Shown here piece after piece: positions 16,843-24,349 of a stretch of 64,000 bases of DNA. Within the stretch, counting starts at the first letter, position 1. Each line of letters starts with the position of its first letter. A program made the position numbers and the translations under genes. The notes under the pieces are model-generated. The model was given only the letters and a program-made list of their open reading frames with translations, ran no database searches and was not told where the DNA came from. Source of the stretch: Hydrogenophaga sp040372165 (GTDB lineage: Bacteria > Pseudomonadota > Gammaproteobacteria > Burkholderiales > Burkholderiaceae_C). Where the stretch lies: the NCBI RefSeq assembly GCF_040372165.1, contig NZ_BAABWG010000001.1, forward strand, positions 496,001-560,000, in the 5' to 3' direction.

Positions 16843-17298
16843 ATGAAACATCGGATATCTGCTGGCGCTCTGGTTGAAGAGCATGGGCGGCTTCTGCTGG
16901 TTCGCCACCGGCGCCCAAAGGTCTATGATTTCTGGGTCGCGCCCGGGGGTGGCGTCAAAGGCACGGAGACGCTTGCCGCTGCGGCCGAGCGGGAGGTGCG
17001 AGAGGAGACCGGTCTTTCCGTGGTGGCCCAGAAACTGGTGTACGTCGAGGAGTTCTTCAACCCCGAAACCCGGTACTGCAAGTTCTGGTTTGTCGCCCGT
17101 CTCGCCGGCGGTGAGCTTTCAGTCGACAACCCTGAAGCCGCGGCCGAGCAAATTGTTGACGCAGCCTGGCACACAGAAGAACAGGTGCGCAGTCTTCAAG
17201 TCTTCCCCGCCGTGCTTCACGGGCGTTTCTGGAAAGACCGCGCGGCCGGCTTTCCTTGCTTGGAACACCTGGGGCAACGCGAGATGGCGTTCTGGTGA
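16843..17298 (+). CDS. NUDIX hydrolase
   Basis: 151 residues. The Nudix box is complete, starting GGGVKGTETL and running to REVREETGLSV, matching Gx5Ex7REUxEExGU, so the metal-binding glutamates are present. The N-terminal strand reads ISAGALVEEHGRLLLVRHRRP. Such enzymes hydrolyse nucleoside diphosphates linked to another moiety; the specific substrate is not evident, and the ADP-ribose or (d)NTP type is possible. The ATG at 16843 starts the conserved region; an upstream frame extension has no support. A short gap of 28 bp separates it from the L7/L12-like gene. Confidence 0.9.
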   Translation: MKHRISAGALVEEHGRLLLVRHRRPKVYDFWVAPGGGVKGTETLAAAAEREVREETGLSVVAQKLVYVEEFFNPETRYCKFWFVARLAGGELSVDNPEAAAEQIVDAAWHTEEQVRSLQVFPAVLHGRFWKDRAAGFPCLEHLGQREMAFW

Positions 17299-17326
17299 GC
17301 GCTGCACAAGCATCGCTGCGCGGCCT

Positions 17327-17764
17327 ATGCCATCCACACACCCACCCGTCCCACCCGAAGTGAAAGCGGCGCTCGACCGCGGGAACAAGATCGAGGCGAT
17401 CAAGCTTCTGCGAGAAGCCACCGGGCTGGGCCTGAAAGAGGCCAAAGATGCGGTTGACCAGATCGAAGCCGGCGGCGAGTTGTGCATGAACATACCCATA
17501 CCGCAGAAGGCTTTCACGGGCGAAGGCAGCGACGACATCAGCCGCCTGCTTCAGCAAGGCAAAACCATCCAGGCCATCCGCCTGTATCGCGAGCAGAAAG
17601 GCGTCAGCCTGAAAGCAGCCAAAGCGGCTGTGGAGGCCATGCAGGCGAGCCAGGGTCACCACACGAGCTCAGGCCTGGCGCCCGGCGAGGTCAAACGCTC
17701 GTCGGGCCTCCTGTGGTTGTGGTTGGCCTTGGGCATCATCGCGGCTGTCTACTTCTTCTCGTGA
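17327..17764 (+). CDS. Membrane-anchored protein with two L7/L12-like C-terminal domains
   Basis: 145 residues. Two helical units resemble the C-terminal domain of ribosomal protein bL12. Residues about 12-46 contain GNKIEAIKLLREATGLGLKE with AKDAVD following. Residues about 66-102 contain GKTIQAIRLYREQKGVSLKA with AKAAVEAM following. The bL12 hinge and factor-binding surface come from the same motif (K.xVIKxVRxxTGLGLKEAK). A single transmembrane helix ends the protein (LLWLWLALGIIAAVYFFS). It is therefore not a ribosomal stalk protein but a small membrane protein using this fold; function unknown. It is the last gene before the cassette array. Confidence 0.8.
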   Translation: MPSTHPPVPPEVKAALDRGNKIEAIKLLREATGLGLKEAKDAVDQIEAGGELCMNIPIPQKAFTGEGSDDISRLLQQGKTIQAIRLYREQKGVSLKAAKAAVEAMQASQGHHTSSGLAPGEVKRSSGLLWLWLALGIIAAVYFFS

Positions 17765-18116
17765 CGGAAGGCTCGTGGTTGCGGCGCTTTTGGCATGCCT
17801 GGCCAAGCTTGGCGCCGAGCTCGTGAAGTCTCCTCGCGCCGGCACAACAGATGAGGCGGGGAAAAGTGGACGGTAGCTTGGTCTGGCTGTAAGCTGCAAT
17901 GTATTCGGCATTGCATTCATCCACCTCGGAAGACGATGAAGAAAAAAAATGTGAAGAGGTGTGGTGAGTGGCGCTGTTCTGTTCTGCTGATCAGCCACCG
18001 AACCGGCCCGGGAGGAGCCAGTCGGGTTTGTCGATTTTGTTATACCTGAACAAGTGCACATGAATATGCGCTACAGGATTGATTTTAAACGATATTTTCG
18101 AACCTTGCATGACTTT
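17765..18116. other. Non-coding stretch before the cassette array
   Basis: About 350 bp between the L7/L12-like gene and the first attC. Its GC content drops towards the array. No integrase gene or fragment, and no gene with credible coding character, was seen on either strand. A cassette-expressing promoter could lie near 18030-18100 (TTATAC at about 18037) but is not convincing. Confidence 0.5.
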
Positions 18117-18173
18117 GTTTAACGGCAAGCATTGTGGGTATCCGGCGTTTTGCCGTTTAAATCAAAGTTGGGC
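18117..18173 (+). other. attC site 1 (array head)
   Basis: 57 bp running from GTTTAAC to GTTGGGC, which pair with G-T wobbles. Inside, TTTAACGGCAA and TTGCCGTTTAAA form an inverted repeat. The first cassette ATG follows 10 bp later. It may be the attC of a lost upstream cassette or a modified attI. Confidence 0.65.
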
Positions 18174-18183
18174 ATCTTGAGCC

Positions 18184-19218
18184 ATGTCGCTAGGGGATCT
18201 ACATAACCCAAAGGCAGCAGCCGATCTAATCGCGAATTTTCGCAAGCGATTCAGCACGAAGGTGTGCATGGCACCGCAGACAGACCATGCAGGAGGTATC
18301 GTCTCTGCACATACGCTTTCTAGTCAGGCGGTCCTGCGAAAGCTCAGTGTGGACGGCCATGTTTATGCACCGAATCACTCCGGGCGTTTCTCACCCGATG
18401 CACACCCAATTGAAATCAAACGCTCGGGCCTTCGTGATGTCTCTGTGTTCAACGGCTTTTGCGCCAAACATGATGCGGAGCTTTTCAGTTGTATTGAGAA
18501 CGAACCTTTCCGTTTCCGCCGAGAGCAGTGCTTCATGCTTGCGTATCGCGCAACTGCACGCGAGTGCTACCTCAAACGGAAACAATATGAGTCACTCCCG
18601 GCCCCCGAGGAAATTCAGGCAATACACGGCATCGACGAACAACTAACTTACAGCGAATACACGCTCGTCTTTCAAGCCGCCTCCCTTCGGGGCGCCGAGG
18701 AAGTCGAAGGGTTCAAGGCGAAACTTGATGGATACCTCGTTCAGAAGGCATGGGATCGTTTGGTTACATATGCCGTGCTCTTCCCACAAACACCGAATGT
18801 TGTAGCGAGCTTCGCGTTTCAACCGTTTCATGACATGAACGGAATTCAGTTGCAGGACTACGAAGACCTGAGCGCTGATATGAGCCAGCTTGTGGTTAAT
18901 CTGCTTCCTCTAGAACAAGGGGGAGCAGCAATATTTTCGTGGCTCGACTCTGCGAACTCGGCTCCCCGTCGATTCTTCGAATCAGTGGTCAGTAGTGACA
19001 ATTTGACGTCATCCGTAATCCACGCGGTGATCGATAACAGCGAGAACTTTGCGTTTGCACCCGTGTGGTACGAAGCACTTTCCGAAGAAATCAAAGCCTA
19101 TCTGTTCTCACGCATCATGCTTCTCGAAGCGAGCATTGCCTATTCGAATCAGAGTCGTCCAGACTCCTCGGCTCCCTTTCTCGATCATTGGGGTATCGGT
19201 AGTGTCGCCCAGTTCTGA
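18184..19218 (+). CDS. Cassette gene 1: unknown protein with Cys/His-rich N-terminus
   Basis: 344 residues, soluble, no signal peptide. I do not recognise a named family. Residues 28-120 hold a spaced set of Cys and His: CMAPQTDHAGGIVSAHTLS, DGHVYAPNH and GFCAKHDAELFSCIEN. This resembles a treble-clef zinc-binding or HNH-like region, in which C..., AH...S, and FC..HD..LF..IE would bind metal. The C-terminal 200 residues are mixed alpha/beta without recognisable motifs. The start is 10 bp after the attC core, the normal cassette layout, and the gene ends just before attC 2. A nuclease or defence role is only a guess from the motif and context. Confidence 0.75.
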   Translation: MSLGDLHNPKAAADLIANFRKRFSTKVCMAPQTDHAGGIVSAHTLSSQAVLRKLSVDGHVYAPNHSGRFSPDAHPIEIKRSGLRDVSVFNGFCAKHDAELFSCIENEPFRFRREQCFMLAYRATARECYLKRKQYESLPAPEEIQAIHGIDEQLTYSEYTLVFQAASLRGAEEVEGFKAKLDGYLVQKAWDRLVTYAVLFPQTPNVVASFAFQPFHDMNGIQLQDYEDLSADMSQLVVNLLPLEQGGAAIFSWLDSANSAPRRFFESVVSSDNLTSSVIHAVIDNSENFAFAPVWYEALSEEIKAYLFSRIMLLEASIAYSNQSRPDSSAPFLDHWGIGSVAQF

Positions 19219-19226
19219 CGCCCGAT

Positions 19227-19293
19227 GCCCAACCCATCATTCCACCGGACCTGCGCGAAAAGCCGCGCAGGTCGGTGAATTGAGACGTTAAGT
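19227..19293 (+). other. attC site 2
   Basis: 67 bp from GCCCAAC to GTTAAGT. The stem GACCTGCGCG / CGCGCAGGTC extends through CACC / GGTG and TT / AA with single unpaired G and C on one side, the extrahelical bases that direct integrase strand choice. This is the most canonical site in the array. Confidence 0.92.
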
Positions 19294-19328
19294 GAGTCAA
19301 ATCAAGAATTCGTATAAGGATAAATAGT

Positions 19329-20600
19329 ATGTACAAGATTCAGAGTGTCAATATCGATGGATTTTGGCATAGATGTAATGCTTCCTGTGAGTTTAATGAC
19401 GAAGTGAATATCGTCATAGGTAAAAACGGAACGGGGAAAACTACATTTATGAACATACTACATTCAGTTTTGGTTGTTGATCTGGATGGATTGGGAACGA
19501 ATGACTTTGACTCCGTAGAGATTCAGCTCGCGAAGGGAGGTAAGAAAAGGACTATTAAGGCACGAAAAGTAGATGATGATAATTTTCCTTTTCTATTCAT
19601 TGAATACCAAGTTTCTCAAAGAAAGTACAAAATACGGATATTGCCTTCTGGAGATATGCGCATGTCCTTAAATATTCGCCGACATATACAAGAAGAATCC
19701 GTCAAGGTCAGAAAAATCTTAGATGAGATTGTAAGTGTTTCTTCCCTCTCTGTTTATAGGCTCAGAAATGATGATGAGTATGAGGTTCGCGATAGACATG
19801 GCTCTAGAGTTGTTTCACCAGTAGATTTTCGTCTTGGTGAAGTCCTACGAGGATTAACTCATTATCAGTTGGCGTTATCACAAAAAGCTAGGGAAATATC
19901 TTCACGCCTCCAAAAGGATGTGCTGGCCTCAATTTTGTACGGCGAAGAGGATGCTAAACAATCTGGTTATACTTTGGAGTTTGAAAAAGAGAAGGAAAAA
20001 ACAAATCTTATCTCTGCATACACGCAGTTAAATGCAATTGATTCAGAAATAAGAAAAAAAATTACTTTTCATGTTAACTCAATTGATAAAGCGCTTTCAG
20101 AGATAAAACATAGTTTCGAGAATAAAGATGATGCTGAACCCGTTGCTGATGCATTTAGATCATTAGAAGCACTTAGAAAGTCGAGAAAAATTGTAGAAAT
20201 GTCTCTGCTTTCCGAGAGGCAAGTTAAAGATATATATTCTCAAATAAATCTATTTCTTAATATCGTAAAGTCTTTTATTAAAGACAAAGAGTTTGCTTTC
20301 GAATCAGGTGATTTGATTATATCGAATCAGCAGGGATCTATACCTCACTCTCGTCTGTCATCAGGAGAAAAACAGCTTTTAATCTTGTTAACTGAAGCTC
20401 TATTGCAAAATCAGAGCCCACATATATACCTTGCAGACGAACCAGAAATATCACTGCATATTGAGTGGCAGAGAATGGTAATTCCAGCAATAAGAAAGCT
20501 GAATCCAAATGCTCAAGTAATTGCTGCCACTCACTCACCAGAAGTGGCAGCGAATTATGGAGACTGCTTGCTAAATATGGAGGAAATCATTAGTGAGTAG
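19329..20600 (+). CDS. Cassette gene 2: ABC-type AAA ATPase, PARIS AriA-like
   Basis: 423 residues with an SMC/ABC-type ATPase core split by a long helical insertion. Walker A is GKNGTGKTT (K37), the signature-like motif is LSSGEKQLL (residues 343-351), Walker B is IYLADEPE (D370, E371) and the switch histidine is in ATHSPE (H402). Residues about 180-320 are Lys/Glu-rich and probably coiled-coil. In PARIS anti-phage systems an ATPase of this layout (AriA) holds and releases the AriB nuclease after sensing phage anti-restriction proteins. The stop overlaps the next gene by 8 bp, so the two are translationally coupled. The coding sequence is much more AT-rich than the flanking chromosome. AAGGA precedes the ATG. 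Other two-gene ATPase/TOPRIM defence systems are possible. Confidence 0.85.
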   Translation: MYKIQSVNIDGFWHRCNASCEFNDEVNIVIGKNGTGKTTFMNILHSVLVVDLDGLGTNDFDSVEIQLAKGGKKRTIKARKVDDDNFPFLFIEYQVSQRKYKIRILPSGDMRMSLNIRRHIQEESVKVRKILDEIVSVSSLSVYRLRNDDEYEVRDRHGSRVVSPVDFRLGEVLRGLTHYQLALSQKAREISSRLQKDVLASILYGEEDAKQSGYTLEFEKEKEKTNLISAYTQLNAIDSEIRKKITFHVNSIDKALSEIKHSFENKDDAEPVADAFRSLEALRKSRKIVEMSLLSERQVKDIYSQINLFLNIVKSFIKDKEFAFESGDLIISNQQGSIPHSRLSSGEKQLLILLTEALLQNQSPHIYLADEPEISLHIEWQRMVIPAIRKLNPNAQVIAATHSPEVAANYGDCLLNMEEIISE

Positions 20601-21432
20601 TCTCGAATATTCTAATGCAGCGAAGAATATACTAAATCGATTCTATAGTGTCGAAGTAATGCTTTATGTCGAAGGTGATGACGATATTCCTTTTTGGGAA
20701 TATATGTTTTCTAAATTCTCTGAGCATCAGGTAAAAGTTCAGCAAGTTGGTGGAAAGAAAAACTTAGAAAAATACGCGGACGATGTGTTTTCCAATAGGG
20801 TGAATGCCCTGATTGCTATGGATTCTGACCTTTCAATATTTGAAGATGAGATCGCTCATCCAAACATCATAAAGACCTACGGTTACTCTATTGAAAATAC
20901 TCTAATATTTGAGGAAACGATTCAAGGAGTTATCCGAGCAATTGGAAGGCTATCTCGTAAATCAATCACAATTGATGAATGTAGAGAATGGCTTGATAAA
21001 ATTAATGTGGCGATTTTGCCATTGCTGATTGGTGCAATTAAGAATGAAAAAGATTCATCTGGCGTGTCTGTATATGGTGACAATGCCTGTAAGTTTCTAA
21101 AAGGACAAAAAACTCCGGAGCTGTGTTCCAATAAAATATCTAGCCATCTTGAGCGTATTGGATTCGATATTCTTGACGACAAGGCGCGGGAAATAGAAGC
21201 CGATATTCTTAGTAAGATAGATAGACCTATTTATCTGCTCAACGGACATTTTCTTTTTTCGGCATTATTATCTTTTGTTTCAAACACGATTAGAAAGATT
21301 AGAAGCAAGGTCAGTATCTCTAATGAGTCTTTGTTTGGATCACTTCTTCTCGCATTCGAATCAGCATTCGGGGAGGATCACCCCCACTATGCTCATTATA
21401 GAAATTGCATTAGCGGTGTGAGTATCACTTAA
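20593..21432 (+). CDS. Cassette gene 3: DUF4435/TOPRIM nuclease, PARIS AriB-like
   Basis: 279 residues, GTG start inside the end of the ATPase gene. The N-terminus carries the DUF4435 signature LYVEGDDDIPFWEYMF (E27) and IAMDSDLSIFE (D77, D79), the acidic residues of a TOPRIM metal site. YGYSIENTLIFEE follows, another constant DUF4435 block. In PARIS, AriB of this family is the effector nuclease released by AriA, reported to cut host tRNA and abort infection. Gene order (ATPase then DUF4435), overlap and shared AT-rich composition all fit. It ends one base into the next attC (ACTTAAC contains its TAA stop). Confidence 0.85.
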   Translation: MSSLEYSNAAKNILNRFYSVEVMLYVEGDDDIPFWEYMFSKFSEHQVKVQQVGGKKNLEKYADDVFSNRVNALIAMDSDLSIFEDEIAHPNIIKTYGYSIENTLIFEETIQGVIRAIGRLSRKSITIDECREWLDKINVAILPLLIGAIKNEKDSSGVSVYGDNACKFLKGQKTPELCSNKISSHLERIGFDILDDKAREIEADILSKIDRPIYLLNGHFLFSALLSFVSNTIRKIRSKVSISNESLFGSLLLAFESAFGEDHPHYAHYRNCISGVSIT

Positions 21433-21541
21433 CAAGTGGGTGCATGGGAAGCCACTACGTTGCGCTATTTTCTGCGTTTGCTTCGCAAATTATCGCAAAA
21501 AATAGCTCCACTCCATGTCTCCCATGACCCAGGCGTTAAAC
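21427..21541 (+). other. attC site 3
   Basis: 115 bp from ACTTAAC to GTTAAAC. The outer stem pairs GGGT..ATGGGA with TCCCAT.ACCC leaving unpaired bases, and a long inner hairpin pairs GCTATTTT with AAAAATAGC around TTTGCTTCGCAAA. The nuclease stop codon lies within its first bases. Confidence 0.85.
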
Positions 21542-21560
21542 ATCGTCATAGGGAGTATTC

Positions 21561-22031
21561 ATGTTTGGCTTGTTCAAGCCAGAGCCATTTGCCGATGACG
21601 CTCTTGGCTCCTTCAAGAAAAGCGGAAGTTACTGGATTGGTGCGGTTGACCTTGCGCCTCACGGGGCTATGGAGCTGCGCCTTGCAGGTGACCGAAAGGG
21701 TCCGTATGCTTCGGCCCTTGCTCTTGCCCAAGAACTGCCAACTCGCTACGCGTCTCACATCAATCAGATTGAGGCCGCGCTTTACGATCACTTCTTAGCC
21801 GTAGCCGAAGCTAATGCCCGGGGTGACCTTGGGGCGCTAGAGGAGCCGTTTCCAGAAATATCCGAGGCTAGGGAAGTCTGGCAACATGTCTTCCCTTCAC
21901 ACGTAGCAATAGAGCCGTTGCAGGGCATCTCCACCGTTGAGATCGCATACCGAGTAGGATGGGATGAAGAACACACATTGGGTGTGCGCCTGCAAAATTG
22001 GCAGTTTATTGAGCTATGCGGCAGCGTCTGA
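21561..22031 (+). CDS. Cassette gene 4: hypothetical protein (DUF6985-like)
   Basis: 156 residues, soluble, GC-richer than the preceding cassette. It starts MFGLFKPEPFADDALGSFKK after a GGGAG ribosome site and ends EIAYRVGWDEEHTLGVRLQN with WQFIELCGSV. The conserved-looking 'VGWDEEHTLG...ELCGSV' end recalls a family of small bacterial proteins listed as DUF6985, but this is recognition from memory and not certain. No catalytic motif is visible. It lies 19 bp after attC 3 and 7 bp before a shortened attC. Confidence 0.7.
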   Translation: MFGLFKPEPFADDALGSFKKSGSYWIGAVDLAPHGAMELRLAGDRKGPYASALALAQELPTRYASHINQIEAALYDHFLAVAEANARGDLGALEEPFPEISEAREVWQHVFPSHVAIEPLQGISTVEIAYRVGWDEEHTLGVRLQNWQFIELCGSV

Positions 22032-22038
22032 ATCCAAT

Positions 22039-22081
22039 GTTTAACAAATCGACGCAGGATGAACGGCCTTAGTCGTTAGCC
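22039..22081 (+). other. Shortened attC-like site 4
   Basis: 43 bp from GTTTAAC to GTTAGCC (one mismatch to GTTRRRY). CGAC..AGG can pair with CCT..GTCG, giving a weak hairpin. It is shorter than normal attC sites (about 57-141 bp), so probably deleted and poorly recombinable. Confidence 0.5.
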
Positions 22082-22084
22082 ACC

Positions 22085-22489
22085 ATGAAAACCTTTCGAA
22101 TTAGCCTTGCATTATTTTTACTATGGCTGCTAGCAGGCTGTAGCGAAATTGACCCAGTCGAAATTAAGGAGGGCACTGTTGGATTTTATCGCAAAAGCGA
22201 TGGCACTGTTATTGCCAAAACAAAGTCTGCCGCTCTATCAAAGCAGCAAATTCAGTTTGTGCAAGGCTGGCTTAACGACAATAGAAAAGACTGGTCATCT
22301 CATATCCCAATGGCCACATATCTTCCACTCTGGTGTATGTCGATTAGCACCATAAATGAAAAGCCTTTTGATCTTTGTCGCATCGGAGACCGACTTGTCT
22401 TGCGCGGGCCGGGAAAAGAAATTGAACACCCACTCTCAGAGAGTGACAGCTTGGCCTTTTCGCAAAATATCGACGCCGCTGGTGGCTAG
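22085..22489 (+). CDS. Cassette gene 5: putative lipoprotein
   Basis: 134 residues. The N-terminus MKTFRISLALFLLWLLAGCS is a lipoprotein signal peptide with lipobox LAGC; Cys19 would be lipidated and the protein anchored in the envelope. The mature part is small and mixed polar, with WCMSIST and LCRIGDRLVLRGP, and no known domain. It starts four bases after the shortened attC core. Function unknown; envelope proteins of this type are frequent among integron cassettes. Confidence 0.75.
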   Translation: MKTFRISLALFLLWLLAGCSEIDPVEIKEGTVGFYRKSDGTVIAKTKSAALSKQQIQFVQGWLNDNRKDWSSHIPMATYLPLWCMSISTINEKPFDLCRIGDRLVLRGPGKEIEHPLSESDSLAFSQNIDAAGG

Positions 22490-22570
22490 CGTTGTGGTCA
22501 ATCCATTGCGACCTGTGGCATCCACTGGACGTCCCGCAAGCGGGCCGCCTTTTACCTGCAACGTAAGGTG
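22484..22570 (+). other. Degenerate attC-like region 5
   Basis: Begins in the end of the lipoprotein gene. TAGCGTTG near the left end can pair with CAACGTAAG at 22558-22566. Small internal hairpins include CCCGC-AAG-CGGG and GTGG-CAT-CCAC. The expected GTTAGGT core reads GTAAGGT, one substitution. Confidence 0.45.
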
Positions 22571-22578
22571 CTAAATGT

Positions 22579-23136
22579 ATGAAAAGCACTAATCTGAAAA
22601 TGTTCGAAGGAAAGCTAACGAAGGTTAGGCTTGAGAGAAAGTATCCGTCCGGCATTTATTCTAATGGTTTTGTTCATTTTGTTGGTAACGAAAGCATAAT
22701 TTTGCAGCAGTATCACGATTTCTATTGCGAAGGTTATTGTGTTTTAAGGGTTGAAGATATTATTGGCCTTCGCTCAAGTGAATATGAGCGATTTTTTGAA
22801 AAAATGTTTAAAGATGAAGACCTATTGTCTAAAGTTTCCGCGCCGAGCATCCCTCCCGTCGATAGCTTGATGGATCTATTGGAGTACTTTAAGGACAATG
22901 AAACTAATATTGTCGTAGAGTGTGAATTTGAGGGCGAAGAGGAAGATGTCTTTTCTTGCGGGAAGGTATCAGGGATAGAAAATGAAATAATATGGATAAA
23001 GGAGTTTAATGCGCTTGGTGAATGGGAGGATGAAGAGGTAGGCGTTGAACTGGAAAGCGTAACAAAACTCCAGTTTGATACACCTTATATAAATGTATTT
23101 GCTAAGCACTTGCCAGATATTAAAAAAAGCACATAA
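22579..23136 (+). CDS. Cassette gene 6: hypothetical protein with two LSm/SH3-like units
   Basis: 185 residues, acidic, AT-rich coding. Two similar beta-rich halves are visible. The first is residues 8-75, FEGKLTKVRL...YHDFYCEGYCVLRVEDIIGLRSSEYERFF. The second is residues 110-178, IVVECEF...FSCGKVSGI...IWIKEFNALGEWEDEEVGVELESVTKLQFDTPY. The pattern of short strands ending in 'V..I..L.f...Y...f' suggests Sm-like or SH3-like barrels. That is a visual inference without motif-level proof. No catalytic residues stand out. It is flanked by a degenerate attC upstream and a clear hairpin attC downstream. Confidence 0.7.
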   Translation: MKSTNLKMFEGKLTKVRLERKYPSGIYSNGFVHFVGNESIILQQYHDFYCEGYCVLRVEDIIGLRSSEYERFFEKMFKDEDLLSKVSAPSIPPVDSLMDLLEYFKDNETNIVVECEFEGEEEDVFSCGKVSGIENEIIWIKEFNALGEWEDEEVGVELESVTKLQFDTPYINVFAKHLPDIKKST

Positions 23137-23180
23137 CATGGCGCTCTAGCCGACCGCTCAAAGCGGTGGCTGAGTTTAAA
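23131..23180 (+). other. attC site 6 (core degenerate)
   Basis: 50 bp. AGCC-ACCGCT pairs with AGCGGT-GGCT around a CAA loop with one extrahelical G (23152), the hallmark of an attC stem. Ends are ACATAAC and GTTTAAA, each deviating from consensus by one or two bases. Confidence 0.65.
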
Positions 23181-23192
23181 AATTGGTTCGCA

Positions 23193-23795
23193 ATGGCACG
23201 CATCGCAGTTTCAATAGACGGGGTGACGCTGGTTGCAATCTCCTGTGACGGATTTGATGTGGTTTCTGTTGGGATCGGCGGCACCAGAGTGGATCAAGAA
23301 TTTGCCACTGTGCATGTGTCAAGCTCTCGATACCCAGGTAATGGCGAATCCACATATTTGATTTGGACCGAAGAAGTGCTAAGCCCAGGACAAACAGTGA
23401 CTGTCACCTTCGCCGAAGCTGGACCGACTCTCGGAACTGGAAAGACCATCGACGAACTTCATCCTGGTGGTGCTGGCAGTGAGGAATCGAACACGGAAGT
23501 CGATTTCAAGCTCTCACCAGCCGTGATGCAGGAATTGCGTGCGAAACCCAAGGTTCGCTCATCTTGGCGCTTTGCGTTGTGCGGTCCCGACGACAGTCGC
23601 CATAAGAGCCAGACGACGGATGCCGAACACGGCTTCGGATTCAACGTACTTTGGAATGTTCATCGACCTGATCGAGCTAGCTTTTCGCTCCACAGCTACG
23701 ATTTGGATAGTCTTGAACAACGAACGCCCATGCGAGATCATGTACGGGGTAAGCTTGAATACGGAAAGGCGGTAGAGCTTGTCGTTGCTGACTAA
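23193..23795 (+). CDS. Cassette gene 7: hypothetical protein
   Basis: 200 residues, starting MARIAVSIDGVTLVAISCDG just after the attC stem; an in-frame GTG at 23166 lies inside the attC and was not used. No signal peptide or membrane helix. The first third is strand-rich (VDQEFATVHVSSS, TVTVTFAEAGPT); the middle has RSSWRFALCGPDDSRHKSQ. No family recognised. The stop codon TAA lies in the next attC-like sequence (GACTAAC), the common arrangement in cassettes. Confidence 0.72.
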   Translation: MARIAVSIDGVTLVAISCDGFDVVSVGIGGTRVDQEFATVHVSSSRYPGNGESTYLIWTEEVLSPGQTVTVTFAEAGPTLGTGKTIDELHPGGAGSEESNTEVDFKLSPAVMQELRAKPKVRSSWRFALCGPDDSRHKSQTTDAEHGFGFNVLWNVHRPDRASFSLHSYDLDSLEQRTPMRDHVRGKLEYGKAVELVVAD

Positions 23796-23876
23796 CATGT
23801 TGCTCGTCGTGGACACGCAGCCACAGGATGCCGCTTCACGGCGCGGGCTGCGCGCCGCATAGAGCCAACATTGGGT
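23790..23876 (+). other. attC-like site 7
   Basis: 87 bp from GACTAAC to ATTGGGT (one base from GTTGGGT). Internal stem CAGCC / GGCTG encloses further GC-rich pairing (GCCGC...GCGGC). Both ends deviate slightly from consensus. Confidence 0.55.
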
Positions 23877-23885
23877 TCCTCATTC

Positions 23886-24329
23886 ATGAACTCCACATTC
23901 CACTTCACCTTTCAATATGACTGGCGGACAGCGCCGCAGGCATTCTGGGTGCATGTGCCTGTTCCGGGAACCTCAGGACTCTGCGAGGCGCCCGCCCCGA
24001 ATCGAGTGCCCCGCAAAGGCTACCTCGTTCTGCATGTGCAGTTTGATGAGTACGAACTTCAGTTCAGTGACCCCGCGCAACTCGACCACTTTATCGAGGT
24101 GCTCTCATCCAAACCGCTCCCAACCTCTCGGCAGCTGTCTTCTCGCCGTGGCCTTCCGGTTGGACCTAATGGCCATTGGTTAAGCCGCCTTCCTGCCAAG
24201 CTGAAGGCACCACGGAAGCGCCTCCAGCTAGGCCACGCCTTGACATCGGCGCGCGTAGAGTTCCCACGACCGTGGCCCAACGATTTGCTCCCAGGGGTGC
24301 TGCGCGATAAAGCCACGCAGCACCCCTGA
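23886..24329 (+). CDS. Cassette gene 8: hypothetical protein whose 3' end is encoded by attC
   Basis: 147 residues, starting MNSTFHFTFQYDWRTAPQAF. A central block YLVLHVQFDEYELQFSDPAQLDHFIEVLSSKPLPTS is well-ordered looking, and the last third is basic (SRRGLPVG, KLKAPRKRLQ). The last 18 codons and the TGA stop lie inside attC 8, so the C-terminus (PNDLLPGVLRDKATQHP) is dictated by the recombination site. No known domain. Similar short proteins recur in integron cassettes but this one is not recognised by name. Confidence 0.7.
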   Translation: MNSTFHFTFQYDWRTAPQAFWVHVPVPGTSGLCEAPAPNRVPRKGYLVLHVQFDEYELQFSDPAQLDHFIEVLSSKPLPTSRQLSSRRGLPVGPNGHWLSRLPAKLKAPRKRLQLGHALTSARVEFPRPWPNDLLPGVLRDKATQHP

Positions 24330-24345
24330 CGCCTGGACGTTAGTT
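24275..24345 (+). other. attC site 8, overlapping the upstream gene
   Basis: 71 bp from GCCCAAC to GTTAGTT (one mismatch). It has a perfect 13-bp stem CAGGGGTGCTGCG / CGCAGCACCCCTG around a loop of eight to nine bases. The 5' two-thirds are coding sequence of the upstream gene. Confidence 0.75.
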
Positions 24346-24349
24346 TTCA

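Noticed and set aside
16874..17326. Upstream extension of the L7/L12-like frame
   Set aside because: It overlaps the NUDIX gene in another frame; the clear start at 17327 gives a sensible small protein.
17765..18116. Integron integrase remnant or attI/Pc region
   Set aside because: Both strands were read for tyrosine-recombinase-like motifs and none was seen; promoter-like boxes were too weak to call.
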